Assembly: GCA_002727515.1 (NCBI GenBank)
Contig: PBXF01000052.1
Location: 16,059 to 31,561, forward strand
DNA from: Methanobacteriota archaeon
GTDB taxonomy: Archaea; Thermoplasmatota; Poseidoniia; Poseidoniales; Poseidoniaceae
Reading direction: 5' to 3'
Length of the DNA: 15,503 nucleotides
Shown: in pieces, positions 8,743 through 15,503 of the stretch
How the letters are laid out: each line of letters begins with the position of its first letter
Numbering within the stretch: the stretch's first letter is position 1
Program-made: the position numbers and the translations under genes
The notes under the pieces: model-generated
What the model was told of the DNA's origin: nothing
The model's database searches: none
The model's input: the letters and a program-made list of their open reading frames with translations, nothing else

Positions 8743-9509
8743 TGTCACTAAAAGGTACTAATCAGAAATTCAAGGTCCTTCGTGGAGAAGGTGAAGAAGC
8801 AGAACTAGTCGATTATGAACTCGAATTAGACGAAGGAATGGTTGTTCTAGATTGTATGCACCGCATACAGTACGAACAAGAGCCCGACCTTGCTGTTAGA
8901 TGGAACTGTAAAGCTGGAAAGTGCGGTTCTTGCAGCGCAGAAATTAACGGCAGACCTCGTTTAATGTGTATGACAAGAATGTCAGATGTTGTTGCTGAAA
9001 CACCAAAAGGCCAGCCGATTGAAGTTAGACCAATGAAGACATTCCCGCATGTCAAAGACCTTGTTACAGATGTTTCATGGAATTATGAAGTTGCACAGAG
9101 AATCAAGCCAATCAAAGGCCCTGAAGAGCCAAATTGGGAATTTAACCAACACGAAGCTCATCGTGTGCAACAATTCAGAGAATGTATCGAGTGTTTCCTT
9201 TGTGTAAACACTTGTCACGTCTTAAGAGATCACGAATTATTCGATGAATTCGCTGGACCTCGAAACTTAGTAAGATTAGCACAATACGAGATGCACCCTC
9301 TTGACGAGGAAGATAGAATTCCAGAAATCAAGAAAGAATTCGGTGTCGAATACTGTAACATTACAAGATGTTGTACTGAAGTGTGTCCTGCTGGAATCCA
9401 AATCACTGATGATGCAATTATCCAATTGAAGGAGAGAGTTGTCGACAGATACTACGATCCACTTCAAAGAGTCTGGAGAGCCATCACCGGAAAGAAAGTA
9501 CGAATGTAG
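8742..9509 (+). CDS. sdhB: Succinate dehydrogenase iron-sulfur subunit
   Basis: This 255-residue subunit carries electrons from the FAD of SdhA to quinone. All cluster cysteines are present. The [2Fe-2S] set in the N-terminal ferredoxin domain is C56, C61, C64 and C76. The C-terminal domain has C148-x2-C151-x2-C154-x3-C158 and C205-x5-C211-x3-C215-P for the [4Fe-4S] and [3Fe-4S] clusters. C158 is followed by His where Pro is usual, and an extra Cys (C210) sits beside C211. Neither change removes a ligand. AGGAGGT at 8727-8733, 8 nt upstream, marks the ATG. The gene completes a cytochrome b-A-B operon; the next gene starts 32 bp further on. Confidence 0.97.
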   Translation: MSLKGTNQKFKVLRGEGEEAELVDYELELDEGMVVLDCMHRIQYEQEPDLAVRWNCKAGKCGSCSAEINGRPRLMCMTRMSDVVAETPKGQPIEVRPMKTFPHVKDLVTDVSWNYEVAQRIKPIKGPEEPNWEFNQHEAHRVQQFRECIECFLCVNTCHVLRDHELFDEFAGPRNLVRLAQYEMHPLDEEDRIPEIKKEFGVEYCNITRCCTEVCPAGIQITDDAIIQLKERVVDRYYDPLQRVWRAITGKKVRM

Positions 9510-9541
9510 GATTACATTCAAACAATTACTTGGTGAAGGTG

Positions 9542-10987
9542 ATGGGGTCGTCTAGATTTTTCGATTTTTTGTTCAACAAAAACGACAAGGTATCAATCCC
9601 ATTGTTATGTCTTGGATTAGGACTAGTTCTTTACAGAAATAATCTAACTTCTGTAGTAGTAATTTCACTAATTATCGCAGGATTCTGGGGTCTTATACGA
9701 ATATTGACCAAAACGAAAATTTTTGCTAAAGATGAAAATGATATCACAAACCCTAGTTTCAAAAGAAAGACGAAACTATTCTCAATGGTGATTGTAGTCC
9801 TCGTCACGATAATTATCATAACTGCATCAATTGCTCTGAACTTTGCAGAGGATTTCGGTGGAGACCCTCAAAAATATGACTCACCAAATTACAAAGATGA
9901 TAAATTTGTCAACCTTCAACCAACAGAAATGGGTTCTGATGAGAATGCCTCGTTTTGGGAAACCTTGGGACAATATATGAAAAGCGACGATTACCGTTCT
10001 CCAAATATCAAACTACCATCTGAACCATTTAGTTTAGAAGACCTAGAGGATGGAGAAGTGAGTATTACTTGGTTGGGACACTCTACGATTTTTATCCGCT
10101 CAAATGATGTTACTCTGATTACAGATCCTGTTTTTGGTGACCATGGAGCAGGTCCACTTTCCCTTGGACCCAGGCCCTTTGCATATGAAAATACGTACAG
10201 TATTGAGCAACTTCCAGAAATCGACTATGTCTTCATTTCACACGACCATTATGACCATCTGGACATGAAAACCGCAAAATATCTCAAAAATTCACAATTT
10301 TTTGTTCCACTCGGAGTAAAATCCCACTTGCTGGTCTGGGGTATCGATGAAGATAACATACAGGAATTCGATTGGTATGACGAGGTTGAGATATCTTCTG
10401 ATTTGAATGCTGTAATGACTCCTGCGAGGCATTTTAGCGGCCGAGGTATCTTTAACGGAGACTCGACTTTATGGGCTTCTTGGGTTCTAAATTTGCATGA
10501 TGAAAATATCTACTTTAGCGGCGATACAGGCTACATGGAGGAATTTGCAGAAATCGGAGAAAGATATGGCCCCTTCGATATCGCATTCCTAGAATCCGGG
10601 CAATACAACATTGCTTGGAAAGAAATCCACATGATGCCCGATGAGGTAGTAAAAGCAGGTCTAGACCTAAAGGCCGATGTTATTCTTCCGATTCATAATT
10701 CAAAGTATGAATTAGCTCTTCATCGATGGGATGAGCCGTTAGAGAAGGTATCGACAATAGGTTTCGAGAATAACCTAACCGTAGCCACACCATTAATTGG
10801 TCAAAATTTTGTCCTTGGTGACCCTGTTCCGATGGATGCTTGGTGGAGAAATGTATCGATGGGAGAGCAACCATTCCTCAAAGAGAATTCACTTGTTGGA
10901 GTACTATTGGCGCCCATGAATATAATCGCTATATTGTGGGTTATATTACCTAGAATGAAAACTGAAGCCCCCGATAGTGAAGAATGA
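9542..10987 (+). CDS. Membrane-anchored NAPE-PLD/RomA-type metallo-beta-lactamase-fold hydrolase
   Basis: Residues 1-105 hold three hydrophobic helices (about 18-31, 36-54, 79-101). A metallo-beta-lactamase fold spans about 172-428, and a final helix lies near 450-470, so the 481-residue enzyme is tethered at both ends. The di-zinc ligands are all visible: H234-x-H236-x-D238-H239 in 'SHDHYDHLD', H297 (TPARHFSG), D328 (SGDTGY) and H385 (PIHNS). The entry segment 'KYDSPNYKDDKFVN' (111-124) is typical of the family of N-acyl-phosphatidylethanolamine phospholipase D and bacterial RomA-like proteins. It probably cleaves a phosphodiester lipid or related substrate at the membrane, but the natural substrate in an archaeon is unknown. 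The ATG at 9542 has GGTGA at 9532-9536; TTG, GTG and GTG codons just upstream are in frame. The gene ends in an ATGA overlap with the next possible start. Confidence 0.85.
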   Translation: MGSSRFFDFLFNKNDKVSIPLLCLGLGLVLYRNNLTSVVVISLIIAGFWGLIRILTKTKIFAKDENDITNPSFKRKTKLFSMVIVVLVTIIIITASIALNFAEDFGGDPQKYDSPNYKDDKFVNLQPTEMGSDENASFWETLGQYMKSDDYRSPNIKLPSEPFSLEDLEDGEVSITWLGHSTIFIRSNDVTLITDPVFGDHGAGPLSLGPRPFAYENTYSIEQLPEIDYVFISHDHYDHLDMKTAKYLKNSQFFVPLGVKSHLLVWGIDEDNIQEFDWYDEVEISSDLNAVMTPARHFSGRGIFNGDSTLWASWVLNLHDENIYFSGDTGYMEEFAEIGERYGPFDIAFLESGQYNIAWKEIHMMPDEVVKAGLDLKADVILPIHNSKYELALHRWDEPLEKVSTIGFENNLTVATPLIGQNFVLGDPVPMDAWWRNVSMGEQPFLKENSLVGVLLAPMNIIAILWVILPRMKTEAPDSEE

Positions 10988-11031
10988 TTCAAAACACAAT
11001 CTTTGAATCCCACCACCGATTATTGCAACCA

Positions 11032-12024
11032 ATGAGGATTCATTGTTTGGGTGGTGGCCTTGTCGGTTCATTCGTTACTAGAAAGTTAGTAGATGCAGGA
11101 TTCAATGTACATTTGTATGATATTGTTGAGCGTGAAACCAAAGCTGAATTCCACCTTGCAAGTGCATTGGATTCTGACCACTCTGATGCAGATATCATTG
11201 TAAATATGGTTCCTGGTTCAATCGGTCATGAAGTTGTTGACAGAATGAAAAACAAAGGTCAACGAATAATCGACCTCTCTTTTAGCGAACAAACCCCTGA
11301 TCGCTTCGAAAACATAGATAGTGCCGTTCTTTGGGATGTTGGAATCGCTCCAGGGCTTTCAAATATGCTTGTAGCACTCGCTTCCAGAAAGTATGGTAAA
11401 CTCGACAAGGTGACTATCAAGGTTGGAGGAAATCCTAGTCAAATGGATGATGAATGGTCTTACATGGCTCCATTTTCTCCTCATGATGTAATTGCAGAGT
11501 ATACAAGACCTGCAAGAATAATCGAAAATGGAGAAATGACCGTCGTTCCTGCGATGTCGGACTTACACACCATTGATGCAAGTGGGAGGAAAATGGAGGC
11601 TTTCCTTACCGATGGGCTGCGTTCTCTTACTGCAATTCCATGCGATTATATGGGAGAGTACACCGTTAGATGGCCAGGTCATATTCAGAAATATCAGAAA
11701 ACAGATTTGAGCCCTGATGAATTGGTTGACTCTTGGAAATTCGACTCGCAGCGACCTGAATTTACTTGGATGGAAGTGTGTATTAAATCAGGAGAGACCC
11801 AAGAGACATGGACTGTTGAAGATAGTGGAAAGGATGGCGATTCGAGTATGGCGAGAACAACTGGCCTCGTTACATATTCCTGTGCCTTAGCGTGGTCTCA
11901 AAATGAATTATTCAAAAGCGGTGTATTCGCACCTGAAGACTTACCAAACGAAGTTATTGAATCCATTATTGAAACGATGAAAAGCGAGGGCGTTTCTATC
12001 GATTGCCAAATATCAGTCGCTTAA
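11032..12024 (+). CDS. Saccharopine dehydrogenase-family NAD(P)-dependent oxidoreductase
   Basis: The 330-residue protein begins with a Rossmann fold containing GGGLVG (7-12) and D30 at the end of the second strand. It continues with family motifs 'WDVGIAPGLSNM' (101-112), 'MEAFLTDGLRSL' (188-199), 'TVRWPGHIQKYQ' (211-222), 'SSMARTTGLVTY' (271-282) and 'GVFAPEDLP' (297-305). These define the NADP-binding and C-terminal domains of saccharopine dehydrogenase-like enzymes, which make or break secondary amines such as saccharopine or carboxynorspermidine. The exact substrate is not decided by sequence. An in-frame ATG at 10984 overlaps the previous stop codon (ATGA) and would add 16 residues. I chose 11032 because the first beta-strand begins right after that Met, as in relatives, but neither start has a Shine-Dalgarno site. 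The 3' end overlaps the convergent biotin carrier gene by 12 bp. Confidence 0.85.
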   Translation: MRIHCLGGGLVGSFVTRKLVDAGFNVHLYDIVERETKAEFHLASALDSDHSDADIIVNMVPGSIGHEVVDRMKNKGQRIIDLSFSEQTPDRFENIDSAVLWDVGIAPGLSNMLVALASRKYGKLDKVTIKVGGNPSQMDDEWSYMAPFSPHDVIAEYTRPARIIENGEMTVVPAMSDLHTIDASGRKMEAFLTDGLRSLTAIPCDYMGEYTVRWPGHIQKYQKTDLSPDELVDSWKFDSQRPEFTWMEVCIKSGETQETWTVEDSGKDGDSSMARTTGLVTYSCALAWSQNELFKSGVFAPEDLPNEVIESIIETMKSEGVSIDCQISVA

Positions 12025-12459
12025 TTTGATTAATTCAGCACCCTGTGTGACTTGATCACCTGCATTGAAGTGGATGGTTTCGACTACTGCATCTTTGTCT
12101 GCTATGATTTTATGTTCCATCTTCATTGCTTCCATAATCAATAATTGGTCACCAGCAGAAACCTGCTGTCCTTCTTTTACAAAGACTTCCAAAACTTTCC
12201 CAGGCATTGGTGCTGTGAGATTTCCATCCTCTTCAGCTCCTGAAGCGCCAGGTTCAACCACCTCGAATTGTAAGGTGTGACCCATGAAATGAACCCACCA
12301 AGTATCTTCCACCTTTACCGCTTCAGTCTTGTATTTTCGGCCGTCGATTTCCAACCAAAGACCGTTCTCTGTATGTAGAATTAGACCGTTATGCGAGAAC
12401 AATTTGCCGTCTCTCTGCGGCTCTATCTCCATCTTCCCGTTAGAGGTCTTGAATTCCAT
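12013..12459 (-). CDS. Biotin carboxyl carrier protein, probably of methylcrotonyl-CoA carboxylase
   Basis: This 148-residue protein carries the biotin that shuttles CO2 between the carboxylase and carboxyltransferase. Residues 80-147 form the biotinyl domain, with 'LTAPMPGKV' and the biotinylation motif EAMKMEH (biotinyl lysine K113). Residues 1-70 ('LWLEIDGRKYK', 'TWWVHFMGHTLQFEVVEP') look like the strand-rich BT/linker region of fused acyl-CoA carboxylase alpha subunits, not the Pro/Ala-rich linker of a bacterial AccB. The ATG at 12459 has a near-perfect AAGGAGGT site (12474-12467) 7 nt upstream, and it overlaps the biotin carboxylase stop by one base (TGATG). The two products together total 643 residues, about the size of one MCC alpha chain. 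Which acyl-CoA is used follows from the neighbouring carboxyltransferase. Confidence 0.9.
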   Translation of the reverse strand: MEFKTSNGKMEIEPQRDGKLFSHNGLILHTENGLWLEIDGRKYKTEAVKVEDTWWVHFMGHTLQFEVVEPGASGAEEDGNLTAPMPGKVLEVFVKEGQQVSAGDQLLIMEAMKMEHKIIADKDAVVETIHFNAGDQVTQGAELIKLSD

Positions 12460-13946
12460 CAAGGATACCTCCTTGAAAGTGTACTGAAAGGTGAAACGTG
12501 TTCAGAGGTAGACGAGGATGTTGCAATTTTTTTGCCATAATTTGTTTGCTCGCATACAGCAGCAATCAACAAACCAGCCTCATCTACGATAGTAGGTTGG
12601 TCTGGAGACCAACCATCTGGCCATAATTTAGCAATCATATCCGTAGTAGTCCAACCATCTACTACATCTGGATGGCTACATAATTCTGCAAGGAATCGCA
12701 CATTGGTCTTACAACCTAATACAACAAACTCTTCTAAAGCTCTCTCCATCCTTTGGAGTGCTTCAGGTCTTGATGGAGCCCAAACGATTAGTTTTGCCAG
12801 CATAGGGTCATAATCAGGAGTTACCATGTCTCCTTCCCTTACTCCAGTGTCTAGTCTTACACCAGGGCCAGTTGGTGCTACGAACCTCTTCAGTTGACCG
12901 ATTGCTGGAAGGAAATTGTTCTCAGGGTCTTCAGCATACAATCTGACCTCAATCGCATGACCTCTCATGTTGAGGTTGCCACAACTCATTGGCTCACCTG
13001 CTGCGATACGTAGTTGTTCTCTTACCAAATCTACACCAGTCACCATTTCGGTAACTGGATGTTCTACCTGAATTCTGGTATTCATCTCAAGGAAAAAGAA
13101 TTCTCCCTTTGGAGTTACAAGGAATTCTACGGTGCCTGCTCCGACGTAATCAACAGCTTCAGCAGCAGCACATGCTGCTCTCCCCATTTCCTCACGAAGT
13201 TCGCTATCTAGTGCAACACTCGGAGATTCTTCGAATACTTTCTGATGGCGTCTTTGTACGCTGCACTCTCTTTCCCCAAGGTGTATAGTACGTCCAAATT
13301 TATCGGCCAGTACCTGAATCTCTATGTGCCTGCTACCGATTAATAATCGCTCAACGTAGACCCTATCATCACCAAATGCATTCAATGCTTCACGCATTGC
13401 GGCTTTTGCTTCACTTTCCAAATCTGCAGGGTCATGAACTGCACGCATTCCCTTTCCGCCTCCGCCAGCCGTCGCTTTGAGAAGCAGAGGATAACCAACG
13501 GTTGGGGCTACTGCAAGTACTTCCTCAAGACCACCATCAACCTCTTCACCAGGAATTACAGGCACTCCTGCTTCTTTCATGGTGATCCTTGCAGTCATCT
13601 TATCCCCCATCTGACTGATTGCATGTGGAGATGGGCCAATCCAAATTAGTCCAGCATCCATAACCGCTTGAGCAAATTCTGCGTTCTCAGAAAGGAATCC
13701 AAATCCGGGGTGAATTGAATCACAGCCATACTGTGCTGCGATTTCAAGAATTTGTTTTTGATTAAGATAGGTTTCAGCGAGTCCTTCACCCTTAAGGTTC
13801 ACAGAAATATCTGCCAATTCAGTGAACATCGTTCCAGAATCATTGTCGGCAAAAATCGCCACTGACTCAACTTGTGCCTCCTTGCAAGCGCGCAAGATAC
13901 GGCATGCAATCTCACCGCGATTAGCGACGAGAGTGCGTTTCAACAT
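12459..13946 (-). CDS. Biotin carboxylase subunit of an acyl-CoA carboxylase (MCC alpha-type)
   Basis: This 495-residue ATP-grasp enzyme uses ATP and bicarbonate to carboxylate biotin. The N-domain begins 'MLKRTLVANRGEIACRIL', and 'SIHPGFGFLSENAEFA' (78-93) follows. The glycine-rich ATP loop is GGGGKGMR (161-168), the metal and catalytic stretch is 'EMNTRIQVEHPVTE' (287-300), and 'GHAIEVRLYAEDP' (329-341) lies in the C-domain. It is about 45 residues longer than stand-alone AccC. The extra tail ends 'VSPFSTLSRRYP', recalling the junction into the BT domain of fused alpha subunits. GAGGAG at 13959-13954 lies 7 nt before the ATG at 13946. An in-frame ATG at 14048 would extend the protein into the preceding gene with no homologous sequence and is rejected. 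The gene follows the crotonase gene by 4 bp. Confidence 0.95.
   Translation of the reverse strand: MLKRTLVANRGEIACRILRACKEAQVESVAIFADNDSGTMFTELADISVNLKGEGLAETYLNQKQILEIAAQYGCDSIHPGFGFLSENAEFAQAVMDAGLIWIGPSPHAISQMGDKMTARITMKEAGVPVIPGEEVDGGLEEVLAVAPTVGYPLLLKATAGGGGKGMRAVHDPADLESEAKAAMREALNAFGDDRVYVERLLIGSRHIEIQVLADKFGRTIHLGERECSVQRRHQKVFEESPSVALDSELREEMGRAACAAAEAVDYVGAGTVEFLVTPKGEFFFLEMNTRIQVEHPVTEMVTGVDLVREQLRIAAGEPMSCGNLNMRGHAIEVRLYAEDPENNFLPAIGQLKRFVAPTGPGVRLDTGVREGDMVTPDYDPMLAKLIVWAPSRPEALQRMERALEEFVVLGCKTNVRFLAELCSHPDVVDGWTTTDMIAKLWPDGWSPDQPTIVDEAGLLIAAVCEQTNYGKKIATSSSTSEHVSPFSTLSRRYP
12467..12474 (-). promoter_or_regulatory. Strong Shine-Dalgarno site for the biotin carrier gene, inside the biotin carboxylase gene
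   Basis: AAGGAGGT on the minus strand lies 7 nt before the ATG at 12459. The same bases encode the Arg-Arg pair near the end of the biotin carboxylase, so the ribosome-binding site is embedded in the upstream coding sequence. This supports true separate translation of the carrier protein rather than a sequencing frameshift. Confidence 0.75.
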
Positions 13947-13950
13947 GATA

Positions 13951-14787
13951 TCACTCCTCTGGCTTCCAATCAGCGTTGCGCTTTTCCAAGAATGAGGACA
14001 ATCCTTCTTGACCTTCTGGACTTCCTCGCATCCTGCTAGTGAAATCAAGTGTCCATTCTCTTAATGACTCATCATCCCCATTCCATCGATCGAATCCTAA
14101 TGATAACTCCTTAGCTGCAGTCACTGCACACGGTCCAGTAGTCATTATTTCTGAAATCACCTGTGAAGCATCTAAATCATCATCGATTGCATCAATCATT
14201 CCGATTCTTAGCGCTTCTGTAGTATCCATTCTTCCAGCAAGCATTGCATGACGTCGGAAATTGGCGCTTCCCATTCTTCTGTAGACATAAGGCCCTATTA
14301 CTGCAGGTAAAATTCCTAATTTTCCTTCTGAAAGGGCTATTTTCACGCCATTCTTACAAATTACGTGGTCCAAGCATGCAATCAAGCCAGCACCGCCTCC
14401 GAGAGCGACGCCTTGAATGAGTCCAATCGTGAAACAGGGATGAGACCAAAGGCCGTTGAATAAGGAATCCAATCTCTTAGAATCTTTGCGATTCTCTTCC
14501 GGACTATTTGCACCTGCATCTCTCATCATGTTGATATCTGCTCCAGCGCAGAAATGTTTGCCTTCACCTGATAGAACCAAAACTCGAAGATTCTCTTCTC
14601 CTTCTGAATTTGTTAAGGATCCTGTTTTGCCAACCGAGTTTTCTGCTGTCCACGCGAAAACCTCGATGAGTTCAGTAATCATCTGAACATTTAGAGCGTT
14701 GTATTTGTCAGGTCTTGCGAGAGAAACCCTAGCAATACTACCTTCGATTTCAAGTGAAATAAGGGTGGTTTCCGGTTTATTTTTCAT
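13951..14787 (-). CDS. liuC: Enoyl-CoA hydratase/crotonase, probable methylglutaconyl-CoA hydratase
   Basis: This 278-residue crotonase-fold enzyme has the first oxyanion-hole motif 'HFCAGADINMM' (78-88), the second 'GVALGGGAGLIACLDH' (126-141), and the catalytic-loop segment 'SEGKLGILPAVIGPYV' (153-168) with E154. S-E-x-K-L-G-x-x-P-A-x-I-x-P-Y is the pattern of LiuC-type methylglutaconyl-CoA hydratases, which form HMG-CoA in leucine breakdown. The location between the carboxyltransferase and biotin carboxylase genes matches the liuB-liuC-liuD order of leucine/isovalerate operons. An insertion at about 52-66 (KTGSLTNSEGEE) lengthens an early loop. The ATG has GGAG at 14799-14796, 8 nt upstream. 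The gene starts 35 bp after the carboxyltransferase stop. Crotonase membership is certain; the exact substrate is inferred from motif and context. Confidence 0.88.
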   Translation of the reverse strand: MKNKPETTLISLEIEGSIARVSLARPDKYNALNVQMITELIEVFAWTAENSVGKTGSLTNSEGEENLRVLVLSGEGKHFCAGADINMMRDAGANSPEENRKDSKRLDSLFNGLWSHPCFTIGLIQGVALGGGAGLIACLDHVICKNGVKIALSEGKLGILPAVIGPYVYRRMGSANFRRHAMLAGRMDTTEALRIGMIDAIDDDLDASQVISEIMTTGPCAVTAAKELSLGFDRWNGDDESLREWTLDFTSRMRGSPEGQEGLSSFLEKRNADWKPEE

Positions 14788-14822
14788 ATCAAATTCTCCA
14801 ATTGCAAAATTAAATTTATCAA

Positions 14823-15503
14823 TTACATTCTAAAGACACCAAATCGGTCATTTGGCAACTCTGCATTCTGACTTGCGGCTATACAAAGTCCAAGCACATC
14901 CCTAGTATCTCTAGGGTCGATAATTCCGTCATCCCATAGTCGGGCTGTAGAATAATATGGACTTCCTTCGGTCTCATATTTCTCAAGAATTGGTGCTCTA
15001 AAGGATTCTAATTCCTCTCCTTGCATCGGCTCTTTGCCTTCTCTAATACGCTGATCTTGTTTGACTGTCGTCAAAACATCTGCAGCCTGCGGTCCACCCA
15101 TAACTGAGATTCTACTATTTGGCCACATGAACAAGAATCTTGGATCGTAAGCTCGACCGCACATCCCATAGTTTCCTGCTCCGTGAGAGCCTCCAACTAT
15201 TACAGTGAACTTTGGAACATTCACACAGGATACCGCTGTTACTAGTTTTGCACCATCTTTTGCGATACCACCTGCTTCGTAGTCCTTACCGACCATAAAT
15301 CCTGTAATATTCTGTAAGAATACCAGTGGAATTCCTCTTTGGCCGCAAAGTTCAACGAAATGCGCTCCTTTTTGTGAAGATTCAGAGAATAATATACCAT
15401 TATTCGCAATAATTCCAACTTTGTAACCATGAATGTGTGCAAAACCACATATCAGAGTTTGACCGTATCTGGATTTGAACTCGTGGAAGCGACTATCATC
15501 AAC
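14823..15503 (-). CDS. liuB: Methylcrotonyl-CoA carboxylase beta (carboxyltransferase) subunit, C-terminal part
   Basis: The frame is open without a stop from the window edge at 15503 to the stop at 14823. That gives the last 226 residues of a protein that is about 530 residues in this family. From the edge it reads '[13 protein letters not shown]', '[20 protein letters not shown]', '[20 protein letters not shown]', then '[17 protein letters not shown]', '[16 protein letters not shown]' and '[12 protein letters not shown]'. These are the carboxyltransferase C-domain signatures of methylcrotonyl-CoA carboxylase beta subunits. '[12 protein letters not shown]' in particular separates MCC from propionyl-CoA carboxylases. 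The protein transfers CO2 from biotin to 3-methylcrotonyl-CoA. A shorter reading from the internal ATG at 15296 would cut the domain in half and is not a real start. The gene is the first of the visible four-gene operon. Confidence 0.93.
   Translation of the reverse strand, partial: VDDSRFHEFKSRYGQTLICGFAHIHGYKVGIIANNGILFSESSQKGAHFVELCGQRGIPLVFLQNITGFMVGKDYEAGGIAKDGAKLVTAVSCVNVPKFTVIVGGSHGAGNYGMCGRAYDPRFLFMWPNSRISVMGGPQAADVLTTVKQDQRIREGKEPMQGEELESFRAPILEKYETEGSPYYSTARLWDDGIIDPRDTRDVLGLCIAASQNAELPNDRFGVFRM

Noticed and set aside
9510..9541. Possible promoter or terminator between sdhB and the hydrolase gene
   Set aside because: The 32-bp gap is simple A/T-rich sequence with no clear TATA element, hairpin or T-run; read-through from sdh is as likely.
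13947..14048. 34-residue N-terminal extension of biotin carboxylase from an ATG at 14048
   Set aside because: It overlaps the crotonase coding end, lacks homology to biotin carboxylases, and the ATG at 13946 has a good Shine-Dalgarno site right before the conserved first beta-strand.
14823..15296. Carboxyltransferase read as a 157-residue protein from the ATG at 15296
   Set aside because: The same frame is open to the window edge and encodes conserved carboxyltransferase sequence upstream of that Met, so the ATG is internal.
1..15503. CRISPR arrays, insertion sequences, attachment sites, tRNA or rRNA genes, defence or toxin-antitoxin genes
   Set aside because: No repeat-spacer pattern, transposase motif, cloverleaf-like sequence or related protein was seen; the intergenic gaps are short and the genes metabolic or housekeeping.

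Overview
The window looks like a piece of an archaeal chromosome, most likely a marine Thermoplasmatota (Marine Group II/III, Poseidoniia-like). The reasons are a VAT/Cdc48 double-AAA ATPase with its archaeal N-domain, a stand-alone small PRC-barrel protein, a DUF4350 membrane protein, a TATA-like promoter ahead of cdc48, purine-rich Shine-Dalgarno sites, and tightly packed genes for aerobic growth on amino acids. The lineage is inferred from gene content and not proven. I see no rRNA, tRNA, insertion sequence, phage gene, CRISPR array or defence cassette, and no stretch over 300 bases without a gene.

Layout. (1) Minus strand, 4262 down to 1: cdc48/VAT, a 79-residue PRC-barrel protein, a DUF4350 membrane protein, and the first seven codons of another gene at the window edge, probably the DUF58 partner of DUF4350. 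(2) Plus strand, 4364 to 12024: an NAD(P)-dependent aldehyde dehydrogenase; a 20-bp perfect inverted repeat; a three-gene succinate dehydrogenase operon (five-helix cytochrome b anchor, flavoprotein, iron-sulfur protein); a membrane-anchored NAPE-PLD-type metallo-beta-lactamase-fold hydrolase; and a saccharopine dehydrogenase-family reductase. (3) Minus strand, 15503 down to 12013: the C-terminal part of a methylcrotonyl-CoA carboxylase-type carboxyltransferase, a methylglutaconyl-CoA hydratase-like crotonase, a biotin carboxylase and a biotin carrier protein. Blocks 1 and 2 are divergent around 4263-4363. Blocks 2 and 3 converge and overlap by 12 bp at 12013-12024.

How the genes fit together. 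The block-3 genes match the Leu/Liu (leucine and isovalerate) catabolic module, which carboxylates 3-methylcrotonyl-CoA and hydrates the product towards HMG-CoA. Its alpha subunit is encoded by two abutting genes instead of the usual fused one. Succinate dehydrogenase links the TCA cycle to the quinone pool. The aldehyde dehydrogenase and the saccharopine dehydrogenase-like enzyme could serve lysine (alpha-aminoadipate) catabolism, but this is inference. Together the genes suggest a protein- or amino-acid-degrading respiring heterotroph. Block 1 is housekeeping: protein unfolding, plus a poorly understood cell-envelope module.

Nothing here is clearly a new system. The points most worth a second look are the split methylcrotonyl-CoA carboxylase alpha subunit, the palindrome ahead of the sdh operon, and the membrane-tethered NAPE-PLD-like enzyme in a presumably ether-lipid organism.
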